This document shows positions 12,295-23,919 of a DNA stretch of 64,000 bases, piece by piece (the stretch's first letter is position 1; every line of letters begins with the position of its first letter). A program made the position numbers and the translations under genes. The notes beneath the pieces were generated by a model. That model was not told the DNA's origin and did no database searches. It saw nothing but the letters and a program-made list of their open reading frames with translations. This stretch comes from Nelumbo lutea (lineage: Eukaryota; Streptophyta; Magnoliopsida; Proteales; Nelumbonaceae): positions 31,508,193 to 31,572,192 of the forward strand of contig JAKGHH010000005.1 in NCBI GenBank assembly GCA_022828595.1. The letters are read 5' to 3'.

Positions 12295-13266
12295 CCCTAG
12301 GGCTGAGATCATATTTTTGGTCTATAGTTGGGGCCTAGACTTTAATTCTTATCATAGGTGTGAAGCCCGGCCCAACCCATTATCACTCCTACCGGTGGTC
12401 CAAACTTGTTAGATCTATAGATTAAAAAAAAAAACAATTGGAAATATTAAAAAAAAGCATATAAAAAATCAATTTTTATATGTTATAAATGATTTTCATT
12501 ATTGGAAAGAACAATGATATGAATCCATCAATATTATACTCGATGATTAAAGAAAATTTTATGTCAAAATGAAAATTTTCATAAATTTTTAGGAATAACC
12601 AAATATTAGAAAAATAATTTAATTTATTTATTCTAAATTGTTTTCATGGTAAGAGAGAATTATAAAATGGATTTATCAACGATCCATCAAACTCGTTGAT
12701 TTAACAACATTTTCATGTATTTTGCATTAATGAATTTTTAGTAGATTGGAAGCTCAAACATTGTTTGATATATTAATAGTAAGTTATTCCATGATATTTA
12801 TATGTTTTAGATCCTTGCCTTTGGTGACCAGTCCAAGACGGTTCAAACTTCATTAACACAATGGTCTATTGGAACCATGGCTTAGTGCTATTAAAAGCGG
12901 TGTTTGAGTACGACCTTAGATCTTGGCAATAATGACCAACTTCTTTAGACAACAGTTTGAACCGCGCAACTTTGGTCCTATATGACTGTTGTCTTAATTT
13001 TTCCCAACATCACTTGTTACACAAGGCGGTAGTCTGAACTGTTGGCTTAGGATTTATAAGGGTTTCCCTAATGTATTTAAGTATATTCATATTTTTTTCA
13101 GTATGTTCATGTGTATCCAAAATATATCCGTAATTGTATCCATATCTAAGCTTCTCAATATGATACATGATACCAATATTAATCTTGTTGGATAGTTAAT
13201 TTGATAACATGTCCTACAACATAAATATTAAGCCAAATGTGGCATGTTTTGACCCCTCAAATTTAA
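12295..13266. other. intergenic DNA, nothing recognised
   Basis: This is AT-rich DNA with a short A-run near 12425. The part at 12840-13050 has loose resemblance to the GG/CC-rich terminal motifs of the hAT-like family but no clear end or target duplication. Confidence 0.5.
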
Positions 13267-13274
13267 TCTACAAG

Positions 13275-13578
13275 CATGATTTTAAAAACTGACCTAGAAA
13301 TGAAACTGTTCTGGTCATCGGTTTTTGGGTCGATGATTTGATGGTCCGATTCGAATGGATGGTGCATTTTGACAACAAAAATTAAAAAAACTAAAAACAG
13401 AAAATGGCCAAAATCTGTTGAACATATCAACAGTTCGATCACATGGGTCAAAGGGTCATTGACCGATTCAACAGTTTTTTATCAGGGACCGGGTTTGGGG
13501 TAAACGGAACCGGTTGCCTGGACAGTTCCCAGGCCGAATGGTTCGACCGTCCAAGTCAACAACAGTTCGAAAACCAGA
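13275..13578 (+). mobile_element. hAT-like MITE, copy F3
   Basis: The left end is CATGATTTTAAAAACTGACC and the right end, reversed, TCTGGTTTTCGAACTG, with GGTTCGACC-type subterminal motifs in inverted orientation. Flanks are tctacaag (13267-13274) and tccacaag (13579-13586), an 8-bp duplication with one mismatch. Length is 304 bp and there is no coding capacity. Confidence 0.75.
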
Positions 13579-13586
13579 TCCACAAG

Positions 13587-14114
13587 TTGTATGGTGTTTT
13601 TTTTTTGGTAAAATGCAAAAATTCATTTAAACTTATGGAGGGTATCACCCACGAGATGAGAACGAATCCAAGGGTGTTGAGAATGGAAGTACGTGGGTGT
13701 TTGGAATCGTAGGCTTCATTTTACAATTGTTTGGTTTCACCTTTTTTTCTTATTTTGAAAAACTTGATAGAGATCCAGGCTGATTGGACATTTAAAACAT
13801 TTTGGCTTATTATTATAATATAATAATAACAATATATATCATTTCAAAAAAAAAGTGTCAGCTTTTTCAAATTTTAATATGCCACATCATCTTAGTGATT
13901 CAAGTAGGCGATCATTAACCATTCAAGGAACACCTCCTTTTGAAAAACGGATCACTAAACACAGTTAATTAGCGTTTCTGTTTTTGTTTTTTTATTTTTC
14001 TGAGTGGCACAAGTTTGTAAAAGATAATGCTTGTAAACGCTCGGTGCCAAATGCATACTGCATGGGTCACCAAGTTCACTGACCCCTTTGTGTGATTAAA
14101 TTGGACCTGAGACA
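13587..14114. other. intergenic DNA, nothing recognised
   Basis: It holds T- and A-runs and no convincing coding or terminal-repeat structure. Confidence 0.5.
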
Positions 14115-14305
14115 AGAATTCACATCAGTCCCCCATAAGGAGCACCCCACAAAGTCCCACAGCTTATCTCAGCCGTGTATTGAAAATATCTCTTGATAAT
14201 AAATACAAAAAATGATAAAACATCACCAAAAGATTTTCCAATACATTGTTGGAATGTGCTGCGGGACGTTGTTGGGCGCCCCCTTATGGGGGACTGATGA
14301 GAACT
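14115..14305. repeat. fold-back inverted repeat
   Basis: The 18-bp arm CATCAGTCCCCCATAAGG at 14123-14140 has its exact reverse complement at 14282-14299. Weaker pairing extends inward through ACAAAGTCCCACAGC and its partner near 14257-14272. The spacer is about 90 bp. No target duplication was recognised, so its origin is open. Confidence 0.7.
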
Positions 14306-14359
14306 ACTGAGTCAAGGTGTTGGAAGCCCATAGCCAACACAAAGCTTTCCCGAGATGTT

Positions 14360-14500
14360 AATGTCCTGAAAGCACTCTGTTGAGCCTGACTCAATTTCCA
14401 CTATGATCCTATTATCCTGATAGGACGCAACTTCAGTCTCCATTCTGAAGGCAATGGCCATAAACTCTGCTATTTTAACTGAATCACACCACCGTACGTG
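14360..14500 (-). pseudogene. possible LINE RNase H trace
   Basis: One minus-strand frame reads IAEFMAIAFRMETEV, then NRIIVEIESGS. This echoes the E...A and E-x-D/E-S spacing of the RNase H domain at the end of plant L1 LINEs. The similarity is short and there is no flanking LINE domain. Confidence 0.25.
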
Positions 14501-14664
14501 GATTTGGTTCCACGAACTAATAAGTGGGCTCCAAAGCTATCTCGAAGAAGACAAACCGACCTTACTATATGCCTGGACACTGGCATCACATTCACTGATT
14601 CACTTAAATCCATCAAAGGAGGGGGAAGGGTGCAACATGATGGGCGGGGCCTCAGTACTGTATC

Positions 14665-14985
14665 CAATGTTTTAAAAATCGACCCGGAACTGGAACAACT
14701 TTGGCCACTGGTTTTTCGGGTCAGTGTTTTGACCATTCAGTCCACATAGATGGTTCATTATAGTTTAAAAAATAAAAAATAAAAATAATGAAATTAAAAA
14801 GTATTTAAAATTTGTTGTTTAGGTCGAATGAATTGACGATTTGGCTTCTTGAGTTAATGGGTCATTGACCAAGTCAACTGTTTTTGACAAAAGACCGAAT
14901 CAGAGGTGAAACAAAACCAATTGTTTGAACGGTTTCTAGGCCAAACGGTCTGACCGTCTAGGTCAATGACGGTTTAGAAACCATG
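14665..14985 (+). mobile_element. hAT-like MITE, copy F4
   Basis: The left end is CAATGTTTTAAAAATCGACC and the right end, reversed, CATGGTTTCTAAACCGTC, with the same internal GGTC/GACC-rich motifs as the other copies. Length is 321 bp. The 8-bp flanks do not match, so the target duplication has decayed or the ends are slightly off. Confidence 0.65.
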
Positions 14986-15103
14986 CTTACACCTGGGGGA
15001 CTTCTTAAGAGGGGGAATAATTCGTAGAATAGAGATCCATACTTCAGCGAACAACAGAGCAGGCATTCTTAGACTAAAGCCTGCATGACTTTGTTATCCC
15101 AAG

Positions 15104-15266
15104 CAAGGTTCAAAGTATTGACATGTACGGCCCATATCAGCCGATACGTATCGTTCCAGGACCCCTCCAATACATCCCAATAATGGGTGTATCAGGAGTC
15201 TAATCGGTTCAAAAACAGTATCGATATCGCCCGATACGCTCGAATGTATCAATGTTTTAAACCTTG
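15104..15266 (+). mobile_element. 163-bp MITE with exact 8-bp target duplication
   Basis: Terminal inverted repeats are CAAGGTTCAAAGTATTGA and, from the right end, CAAGGTTTAAAACATTGA. The interior is rich in ATACG/CGTAT and CCGATACG motifs. Flanks are atcccaag at 15096-15103 and 15267-15274, identical. The 8-bp duplication and CAAGGTT ends link it to the larger F elements as one hAT-like group. Confidence 0.85.
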
Positions 15267-15274
15267 ATCCCAAG

Positions 15275-15839
15275 ATTTTATCTGCTCACCAAACAAAGGT
15301 AATTTACATTTTTTTGTTGATAGGCCGGTAGTTTTCCTCTTTACCACACTTATTATAGGGCTGCGACTGGGGTAAGCTCGGGTTGAACATTTCCGATAAA
15401 TAGTTCTGCTTGAACCATTTTGTTTTCAACGCATCTCACCCAGGGTCCTAATAGACTGAGGCTCAAATAACCCATAATTTATTTCGAATGTTACATTCTT
15501 TGAACCACACATAATTCTCCCCTTAAATCTTTCTTGAGTCGAGGCGAGCTAAGATTTTCTGTGTGGAACAAATTTTGAACTTTAAAATTTCAATAGTTCA
15601 ATCTTCCATCGTCTACGCGTAGTGATAAAATTGCAAAATGCAGAGTGCCGTTGGATTTTTTCCATACAAGGGTACCGGAAATGGTCTCAACAATAAACCA
15701 AAAAGGAAAAAAAAGAAAAAGAAAAGTATTGGTTCTCAACAAAAATGACAAGGAGCTTCAGTGGATAGTTCAATATTAAGCTTCTCCAAACTCTTTCACA
15801 ATCACAAATAATGAAAATATTAAAAAAACAATTAGATAC
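15275..15839. other. low-copy DNA, nothing firm
   Basis: No transposon domain was recognised. It may be intron or 3' part of the minus-strand gene whose exons are proposed at 15840-15929 and further right. Confidence 0.4.
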
Positions 15840-15929
15840 CTCAGACCTAAAATCAATGTCACGTTTGGTGTACTTTTTTGCATTGGCTGTCGACTGTTTA
15901 GAAGCCCAATAATCTGTGATTGTCTTTTC
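15840..15929 (-). CDS. possible exon with PCNA-box-like motif, unrecognised gene
   Basis: On the minus strand a 90-bp open stretch (30 codons, in phase) is bounded by an acceptor-like CCCCCAACAAAACAG and a donor-like GAG/GTATCT. It encodes EKTITDYWASKQ followed by a lysine/arginine-rich tail ending DIDFRSE. KTITDYW resembles a PCNA-interacting box with the T-D pair seen in degron-type versions, but the leading Gln is replaced by Glu. I do not recognise the gene. It lies in the same orientation as the exons at 23920 and 28874, and a link between them is inference only. Confidence 0.35.
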
Positions 15930-17371
15930 CTGTTTTGTTGGGGGAAAATTTAGCCGCAGACTCCACCCCAAAAAAACAGGAGAAATTAAATTCAAACTTA
16001 TTTCAGGAAATTAGAAAAGAAGCTTCTCACATTTTTTCTGTTTTGCCTTTGCACAATAAGACATGCTTTCAACCAAATGGTTCATGGGGTGCCAAGATCT
16101 TTATATAAAAGCCCACTACATCTTTTAACTGTCAGATCTTCCAAAAGATCTCTAAAAAAAGACTTACCAAACAGCATCTAAGTGCATAATCTAATGGAGT
16201 GCACCAAAAAATTTTAATTTAAGCATCAAACCTATGGAAAAGAAGCGACCAAAAATTTTCATTCTCAATCCTGTCATTTTCTTTTTATCAATATTATGAA
16301 TCTTATATTAACTTTTTCCCCAACCCAAAGAAATAACTTCAAAAATGAACTTTTCACGATAAAGGAGAACTAGAATTTGACTTTCTTACTCATTACAAGT
16401 TTGGCAGGAATCGTTTATGATGTAAATTTTAACACTAATGCCTACCAAAATAAATTCAGAAGCACAAATGACCTAAAGATAGAATCCTGTCACAGATTAG
16501 TTGACTCTATAAATTGCAGAAAACTTTCCTAATTAATGTCCGAATAGCATAATCATTGTCTTGTTACATTGGTAAATAAGAAACTTAATGACTTAGCTAA
16601 TGACACCAAAATAAAGTGTAGTTGTCCATGAATTTAGACCGCAAGTTAAGTGGGGATTTTTTTTTTGACAAATTAAGTGGTGATCCTGGGACAGCTTTCC
16701 ATCTATTATGAATTGAGCCCCAAATAGCTCACAAAAACTTTGAATATTGACTCCTTTACATCCTGCATCAATGTGCTATCCAGTAGCTTTATACTAATAA
16801 GGGTAAATAGAAGAAAGGAAGAAGGAAGAACCAAGGAAAGGAAAAACACAAGCAAGAAAGTTTATGAATAGGAAACGATAGAATCAGGATATTTTCCCCT
16901 TATAGTGCTATTATTCATAAAGGAAAAAGAGCCTCTTTGTATCATTTCTTGTATATGCGCTACTTCATATATTAGGGTATCAGATAAATAAAGTAAAACA
17001 CTAATTGAACAAAATAACAGTGTTCCATGTATCTCTGCATAGAAATTCAACTATGTAGCTAGTCAACAAAATTTAAATTTATAATTTATGATGATGTACA
17101 TAAACATATATACGCCAAAATTCAATAATATGTCAAGAAATTATGAAGTTCTCATCTCTGTGTACAAGTAATAATAATCTAAGAACAACACAACAAAGAA
17201 AACACCTAAGATGGTTAAAAGAGGTACCAAAGCAAGGAAGGAGAGGATATAATTAGTGATCCCAACTGGTTTCAATGACTAGAGGCTTCTCTATCTAGAT
17301 CATGATGATGTTTCTGCTCCAAAAAATAAAGAACCAATGTAGGTCCAATGCACATAAAAAGATGCTAATAC
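15930..17371. other. probable intron or intergenic DNA
   Basis: This is AT-rich low-copy-looking sequence with no transposon domain and no further convincing exon. Confidence 0.4.
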
Positions 17372-18432
17372 TGAAGGGATGAGAGATCCATCCCATGGAC
17401 GCCCAAAGATTGCAGAATAAGGGGGCGAATTTCAAAAATTTTTCTCTCCCTTCAACCGGGAATCACATTTTCTATTTAGAAAATCATATTTTCAAGGATC
17501 ATTCTTGAACCTTAAACTGAACCAGATCTGAACCAAAAGGAATATGAGAGAATTATACCTGATACGGAGAAGTAATATCTCCCAACGAAGGTGTTCATGC
17601 TCAAGGAATGATCCAAAGACTGCTCCCACTGAAGATGGCGCAGTGCAGGATGGAGCATAATCAGTAGTGTTCTTCCCCAAGAACTCTGTCATTCGCAAGA
17701 ATCAGTAGAATGGTACGTGAGCACAGCTTCCTTTTCAATCCTTTCTCAAAGAACTGATGTCAAGATCCAATCTTGACTTCTCCCACAACTGGAGATCGAG
17801 CTGGCAAACAGGGCGGCAAGAATAGGGAGGCGGCAAGAGTGTATTCGCAGGGTGCAGAATTCTCTCTTCTTGATTTCAGCACTAAAGAGGATCTGATGTA
17901 TATCTCCTAAAGGCTGCCGCCCCCTCCTTCTTTTGTTAACTTAAAAGATCAGCTTTTAATCCCATTAGGAGCTGCTTATCCAAATCATATTTGGATCAGC
18001 CTTCTCTTCTAGTGATAAGGATAAACCCTTATCTTATCTGCAGATTAGATTAGCTTTCTCCTAATCCTATTAGGAGGTTTCTAGACCTGAATCACATTCA
18101 GATCTGGACTTTCTGAGTGGATAGGATTAAGACCCTATCCTATCTGCTAATCCATCTCAAAATTCGCCCATTTAATTAACTAAATAAATAGCCCAGTTCG
18201 AAATGGGTTTTAGGCCCATTAAGCTTATATGCTCACTTAACCTTCCTAATTGCTGCCCAGTTGGGCTTCCTTGTATGGCATGGGACGCAAGCATTGATCT
18301 ACACATCAGCCACATGGGTTCGGCCCAGCCTTTGTTACAAGGCCTGGTCGAATACACTGTTAAAGACAATGCACCCCCAGAAACCCATCGAATGGGCTCT
18401 ATGGGCCCAACACTTACCCTAAGTGGTCCCTG
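17372..18432 (-). mobile_element. long LTR family, copy 4 (truncated, minus orientation)
   Basis: It matches the long LTRs at 57-64 kb. The left edge TGAAGGG is the reversed LTR 3' end (CCCTTCA). The palindrome cluster is present at about 17956-18100, followed by the distinctive block at 18230-18430. Homology stops at about 18432, so roughly the first 0.9 kb of the LTR is missing. The TATA position is mutated here. No target duplication was found. Confidence 0.8.
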
Positions 18433-18755
18433 GGCCCATCTAAACTAAAATGTTCATTTCGTGTGCTTATATACTTATTTCTTTTTTTTATTTTCTTATT
18501 TTTAGTGTTTAATCAACAGAAACATTCTGTTTTGAACCCTCAAAGACTTCAACACCTGATCCAAGATGGAAGAACTTGAAATTTTGTCTAATCAACACAT
18601 TTTCTTCTTCTTTTTCCAGCTTTTCTTTTCTTCTTTTATTATAACAAGAGTAGTAGTTCAACCCCTATATTTTTTTTGAATTTTCTTTTCTTTCTTCTTT
18701 TTCTTCTCATGAACATGTTGATTTCAATACTTTAACATGAAATTTATACTTTTTT
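18433..18755. other. T-rich spacer
   Basis: It contains several poly-T/CT tracts and no identifiable domain. Confidence 0.5.
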
Positions 18756-18756
18756 T

Positions 18757-19371
18757 TTTATGAAGATTATGGATAATTATTAAGGAAATATGGTTATGGA
18801 ACTTAGGAAACTATCTTAGTATGTATGTTTTTTACTTAAATCTATTGCCTAGGTGCCCCCTTGTCACATGGCCTTGCCTTGATACCTTGAAAACCATGCT
18901 TGCTCATTCTTGGATTTCTGCCATTGGTACCAGTGTACACCTCTAAATAATAGTAGAAGTAATAATGGAAGGAGGAGGAGGAGTTGCAGGAGCAGGAGTG
19001 GAAATGATAATGGGAGGAGAAGATGGCCCACCAAGAGGAACTTCACATGTTGATTTTCTATTCTTTAACAAGATGTTTATACTTTTCTTATGAAGATTAT
19101 CGATAATTATTAAGGAAATATGGTAATGGAACCTAGGGAACATTCTTAGGATATATGTTTTTACTTAAATCTATTGCCATGTGCCCCCTTGTCACCTAGC
19201 CTTGCCTTGATGCCTGCTCATTCTTGGATTTCTGCCATTGGTACTAGTGTACCACCTCTGAAAAATAGTAGGAATAACAAAGGAAGGAGGAGGAGGAGGA
19301 GGAGCAGGAACAGGAGTGGAAATCGTAGTGGGAGGAGAAGATAACCCACTAAGAGGAACTTCACATGTAGA
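18757..19371 (-). repeat. tandem duplication of a copia variable region
   Basis: Two direct units, about 18757-19058 and 19074-19371 (period about 316 bp), share the same landmarks: gaagattat, tctattgcc, ttggatttctgccattggta, the GGA-repeat tract, and gaggaacttcacatgt. On the minus strand both encode STCEVPL followed by a Pro/Ser-rich run, the variable stretch after copia integrase. Confidence 0.75.
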
Positions 19372-19439
19372 CAATCGGGACTGGAAGGGGGAGATCAAAC
19401 AATTCAACAGACTGCTCCACTGAGAAGAAATACTATAGA

Positions 19440-20100
19440 AAGGAATAGACTTAGTGAAAGTGACATCCATGGAGGAAAACAAGTGCCACTAATGAAATCA
19501 AAACAACAATATCTCTTATGTGTGGAGGCATACCACATACCCAGGGAATATGCATCCGTGAGCTTTCAATTCAGATTTGTGTCATTGAGAATTGGGAATA
19601 TGAACATAACAAGTACAATGAAAGACACATAGATGAAAGGAGAAAATATGTGTTGAGGAAAAGAAGGCTGAAAGGAGATTTCAAACCCAAGACTTTGTAA
19701 TGAGATGAGATACATAGCAGTAATAATATCAACCATCCAAAATTTTATAGGGACGCAAAAGGAAGAAATAAATTTCTGGCCACTTTGACACCATGACGGT
19801 TTTTCTATTCAGCCACTCCATTTTGTTACGAAGTATAAACACAGAAACCCTGGTGAATAACCCCAAACTTTGCAAGATAAGAAAAAAAAAAGACTTGTCA
19901 AAATATTCCTTAACACTATCTAATCAAAATATTTTGATATAAGTATTAAATTGGGTGGGAACAAATCCTTGAACCTGTTTCACGATCTTGGGGACTTCAT
20001 CACGAAAGCACAACAATTATATCCCAAGTGTACAGTGAAAAATCAATAAATAAAATGTAATATCAATATTCACGCATAGAAGGTAGGTAAAGCCTCTACA
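19440..20100 (-). pseudogene. copia integrase (degenerate)
   Basis: On the minus strand, DSVKEYFDKSFFFSYLAKFG, then a region like QNGV-E-KNRH, spans the later part of the DDE core. The post-core part ends near 19440 with MDVTFTKSIPFYS. Frames are broken by stops and shifts. Confidence 0.7.
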
Positions 20101-20740
20101 CATCAAAGTGCACAATGTAAAAAGAAAAAGTAGACCCTTTATTGATCAATGGATAAGTGTTTTCACAATGATTTGAGAACTCACAAGACTCACAATGAAG
20201 ACTTGACACACTTATTCCTTTAAACAAGTTAGGGAATAAACAACTCGATGAAGAAAAAGACAAATGGCCTAAGCAGAAATAACATAACATAATGTGATTA
20301 ATGGATTCTGAAGTAGACCCAAAACAATTTTCAAATGTAGTCCTTGGCTTTGTTTAGTAGCATTCAAAAGGTAGACCCCATTTGCCTCATGGCCACTCCC
20401 AATCACCTTCCATGATTATAGGTCTTGAAAAATACAATAGGAAGGGAAAAAGATTATGTGACAACTTAGATATTTAATCAAGCTACTAACAAACAAAAAG
20501 TTAATGCTTAGTTTATGGACATGAAGAGCAAAGATGAGGATAAGGCAATTTGAGGTTTTAATGTCTCCCTTGTTAGAAATAGGGGAAAGATAGCCATTAG
20601 CTAGGGTAATCTTATCATGGCCAAAAGATAACTAATAAGTAGTAAAAAGGTTAAAGACACTAGTCATATGATCAAAAACACCAAAATTAATAATCCATGG
20701 GATCCTATGGTTACCTGAGACAATTACATGGTTGATAGAG
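20100..20740 (-). pseudogene. copia protease and GAG-pre-integrase (degenerate)
   Basis: Minus-strand WIINFGVFDHMTS (about 20702-20664) replaces the catalytic D-S-G of the protease by N-F-G. KVIGSGHEANGVYLLN follows, then the HCESCEF part of the pre-integrase domain near 20190. With the catalytic Asp lost the protease is dead. Confidence 0.75.
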
Positions 20741-21320
20741 GTGCGAATATTTGAGTTTGCAAAAGTAGGGGAAGTTGATGTGCCTAAAGAGCTAATAGTT
20801 ACAATTGTGTTTTAATCAACCTTCCATAATTTTCAATTTTGCCATCACTGCTAGCAATAATTTTCTCGTCACTGGACCTCTTCTCACTATTTGGAGCTAT
20901 GGCTGCATTAGCATTCCCACCTTTCCCATTTCCAATCTTATCATTATCTTGATTTCTAAATCAGGTTAGAAAAAGATGCATATTTAACTTCCAACAAGTA
21001 TCTTCAGTGTGTTATGGCTTCTTACAATATTTAAACACAATCTTCTTTTTCTCCTCAATTGCCTTAGGTTTCATTCCAACATTAGCAAAGTGATCAAAAT
21101 GTGATGCCCCCTAATCTGTACCTACCTCCTACTCTCATCACTACTAACCATAGCATATGTGTGCAGCAAAGTTAAATCATCATTGGCTAGAATATTTTGC
21201 CAGTAATATCATACTCAAGGTTGAGTTGTACCAAGAACTCAAAAGCCCTATTTCTCTCCATCGGTTTCCTATATGTTTTAGAATCTTTTGTTCTTTTCCA
21301 AACCATTGTATCCATTAGTA

Positions 21321-21501
21321 GGGTTGCTTTGGTACCAAGAAGAAAAAAACAAGTAGGAGTTTATTCAAGAGAAATAACAGCAAGAAATAAAGAAAATCAA
21401 AGCAAAAGAAGGAAAGATGGGAAATCTCAAGTGATTACATAAATGACCAAGATGCCCTTAATAGGGCGGCTGTACAAAAGAATGTAATAAAAGTATTAAC
21501 A
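21321..21501 (-). repeat. primer binding site and 5' LTR of minus-strand copia relic
   Basis: The reverse of 21321-21338 reads TTGGTACCAAAGCAACCC, a decayed copia primer site (initiator-Met tRNA type). A TGTTAATAC motif reading leftwards from 21501 is the likely LTR start, giving an LTR of about 160 bp. The edges are provisional. Confidence 0.45.
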
Positions 21502-21769
21502 GACTTACAAGTGAGAGGCCCATTAACATGAAAATAAAGGATGTAACAACTAACTGACTAAGGTCATTCAGCCGAGCAGTCCTACAAAATCTAAATCATC
21601 ATTAAACTCATGATACTAGACATTGCTAAAGACATTTTGGGGCATGCATAAGGTTGCTCTGTACAAGACATATAAAACCTAAATTTCTATTAAAAAGAAA
21701 TTAACACCTAAATATAGACCATCACAAGGGGTGCAATGGGCCATAATATCACAGGAGTTGGCTAAAGAC

Positions 21770-22330
21770 CTTGAGAAACCTTTCTCCATGTAGGAAATAA
21801 AGGGCAGTGATGGGAATGAATGGGGATAAGGCCCTTTGGCTGGATGGTTTCACTATGTCATTTTATTACGAGTGTTGGTAGATCATCAAAGAAGGTTTAA
21901 AGGGAGCTTTTGAAGAATTTTTTGGAAGAGGAAAAGTGGGGAAGGGATGAATGCTACATTGTGTCATTGGTTCATAAGTGTAATGGTGTTACTTTCACAT
22001 ATGAATTTGGGCTTACAAGTCTTTTACTACAAGTTTGTACAACATAGTGGCTAAGGTGTTGTCAATAAAGCTTAAAGAGTAATGTGGAGAATCACAAAAG
22101 CAACTATCCTTTGGTCAATTTGGGAAGAAAGGAATAATAAAATTTTTCAAGGGATTGAAAGATCCAAGGAGCAGGTAATTGATTGCATAGCTATTAAGGT
22201 CATACATTAGTTGAAATTGATTGAGTTATTCAAAGACTATTCAGTTGATAACATTTTTATAGGATGGTCTATAGTGACAAATTCTTCAATTATAAAGAAT
22301 GTGATTCAATAACAATAGATCCCTTTAGAA
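21770..22330 (+). pseudogene. L1-type LINE relic (reverse transcriptase and zf-RVT)
   Basis: At about 21820 the frame passes KALWLDGFTM, a decayed form of the KAPGPDGF motif of L1 reverse transcriptase. It continues with traces of the next conserved blocks, including LYNIVAKVLSIKLKE near 22035. An internal deletion then leads into ATILWSIWEERNNKIF (about 22100-22150), typical of the zf-RVT segment after reverse transcriptase. No poly(A) tail was found. Confidence 0.7.
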
Positions 22331-22379
22331 TAACAAATGGTGAAGTTGGGCTGAAAGCTTAAGGGCAAGAGACCATTGA

Positions 22380-23165
22380 AGGGCTGAAATACCTGATGTG
22401 ATTAATCTCACGCGAGTTTATCATACTTGGGCCTCATAAGGTGGTTAAACCCAAGGATTACTTAGACATAAGTAATGGGCCCAAACTGAGCCCAATGTGT
22501 TTGGCTTAGGGGTTCATTTCCTTTGTGCAGTGTGTTCGGCCTATCTCTTTCTAGAGATGGGTTGAACCCATGTGGGCTTGTGTAAGACCTCTGTGGTGCC
22601 CACACCATACAATGCTCATGCCTATGTGGCCTTGCGATGCCTAACTTAGTGAGCTATTAAAGAAAATGGGCCTAGTAAGCCCATTACTAACATAATTAGT
22701 TAAGTAATCACATGACAACTTAAGTTATCATGTGGTATGGGTTTGGGCATAGATCATTCATTCTCTTAAGAAGATAATGCGAATCTAATTAAGGATGAGT
22801 TTTGATCCAAATCTGATTTGGATCAGCTCCTAATAAGATTAGAAGAGTGCTCTATATAAGGGTAAGAGAGGAGGGACAATTCAGTCTATTCCCTCCACCT
22901 TCTTGTTCTCTTCTCTTCTCCCTTTGCAGCCAACAAACCCTAGCTTGAACCAATTGTGGCAGGGGCTGAAATTCATCAGTCCTTTGTTTATTTTTAGGAA
23001 AAACATGAAATACAATCAAGCTCACACTGCTACAACAAGTCCAAGCCAGATTGGAGATCAATTTTGCAACAAAGGCATTGCTGAATCAGCTTCACCCTTG
23101 ACACTGCCATCTTCAATTGGAGGCCGATTTGGGTTTGACATTGGGCATGAACTACCACTCTAGGA
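22380..23165 (+). repeat. long LTR family, diverged copy 5 (partial)
   Basis: It aligns, with gaps, to the long LTRs at 57-64 kb. Shared parts are the gggttgaacccatgtg block (22560), the palindromes at 22804-22845, a TATA box TATATAA at 22853, and the block around cactgccatcttcaattgg (23100). It is clearly older or from a related subfamily. No ends or target duplication were seen. Confidence 0.65.
22853..22859 (+). promoter_or_regulatory. TATA box of diverged LTR
   Basis: TATATAA lies just 3' of two palindromes, in the same arrangement as the intact LTR at 59270. Confidence 0.5.
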
Positions 23166-23714
23166 GCTACATACTGTGGTCTCCATATTATGTATGATTA
23201 GTTATAATTTAGTTTCAAATCTCGTCCAATTCAACGCAAGATCAATTAAAAAATTCCATATGTCAAAATACTGAGAAACCGGTTCTCAAGTTGGGTTGGA
23301 TTTTTTTTTTTTAAATTTGGCCAGCAACTGTAACAGGTTTTGCCATATTTGATCAGATTTCCATCCCTCCAAACAGTAGACACATGAACAACTTCCATGG
23401 AAGTTCAGGCTATTGGTGAGCCTGGCCAAATCCTAGGTGCTACATTGAACATCTCATTTAAATGGGGCTCTAAAAGTGCATAATATGATGGCATATTCAT
23501 TGGCAAGGGCTGGGGTAGGGAATGAGTCTCTTAATTGGGGTTGGCCAGGGCCGGTGTGTTTTGTAAAAATTTCTTATTGCTTATCTTTGTTATATTGAGG
23601 CTTTGTCGTGAAAAGCTTTCATGTACTTAGGCCTGCTGCCATTTGTTGTTTGCAGCATGGTGTTTTATCTCTTCATTGAAATGCATAGAACTATTTATCA
23701 AAAAAAAAAAAAAG
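23166..23714 (+). repeat. probable retroposon 3' end with poly(A)
   Basis: The stretch ends in TTTATCAAAAAAAAA (A-run 23701-23714), the usual end of plant L1 LINEs or SINEs. No coding domain survives and the 5' edge and target duplication were not identified. Confidence 0.4.
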
Positions 23715-23919
23715 AATAAAGATAGATAACCCCAAAAAACAATAAAAAAGAGCCTAGTTTTAAGTGACGAAAACCAATAAAACCATCCCACAATCAAGGC
23801 TTGAAAAAAAGACATTACTGAACACCACCAAACAGTATAAAATGCATGGATACACCACCTCAGCAATGTAAGAGAGTGAGAGAGAGAAAGAGAGATATCT
23901 TAGTGATCCAAATAAATAC

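Larger units (their letters stand above)
18757..21501 (-). mobile_element. Ty1/copia relic (minus strand)
   Basis: Read on the minus strand it runs from an LTR (about 21501-21340) and primer site through gag, protease, pre-integrase, integrase and a duplicated variable region. No reverse transcriptase or 3' LTR was found. The damaged zinc knuckle (about 21030-20990, KYCKK then HTEDTC) and protease context differ from the elements at 41-53 kb, so it is a different copia lineage. It lies between the distant exons of the proposed minus-strand gene. Confidence 0.75.
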
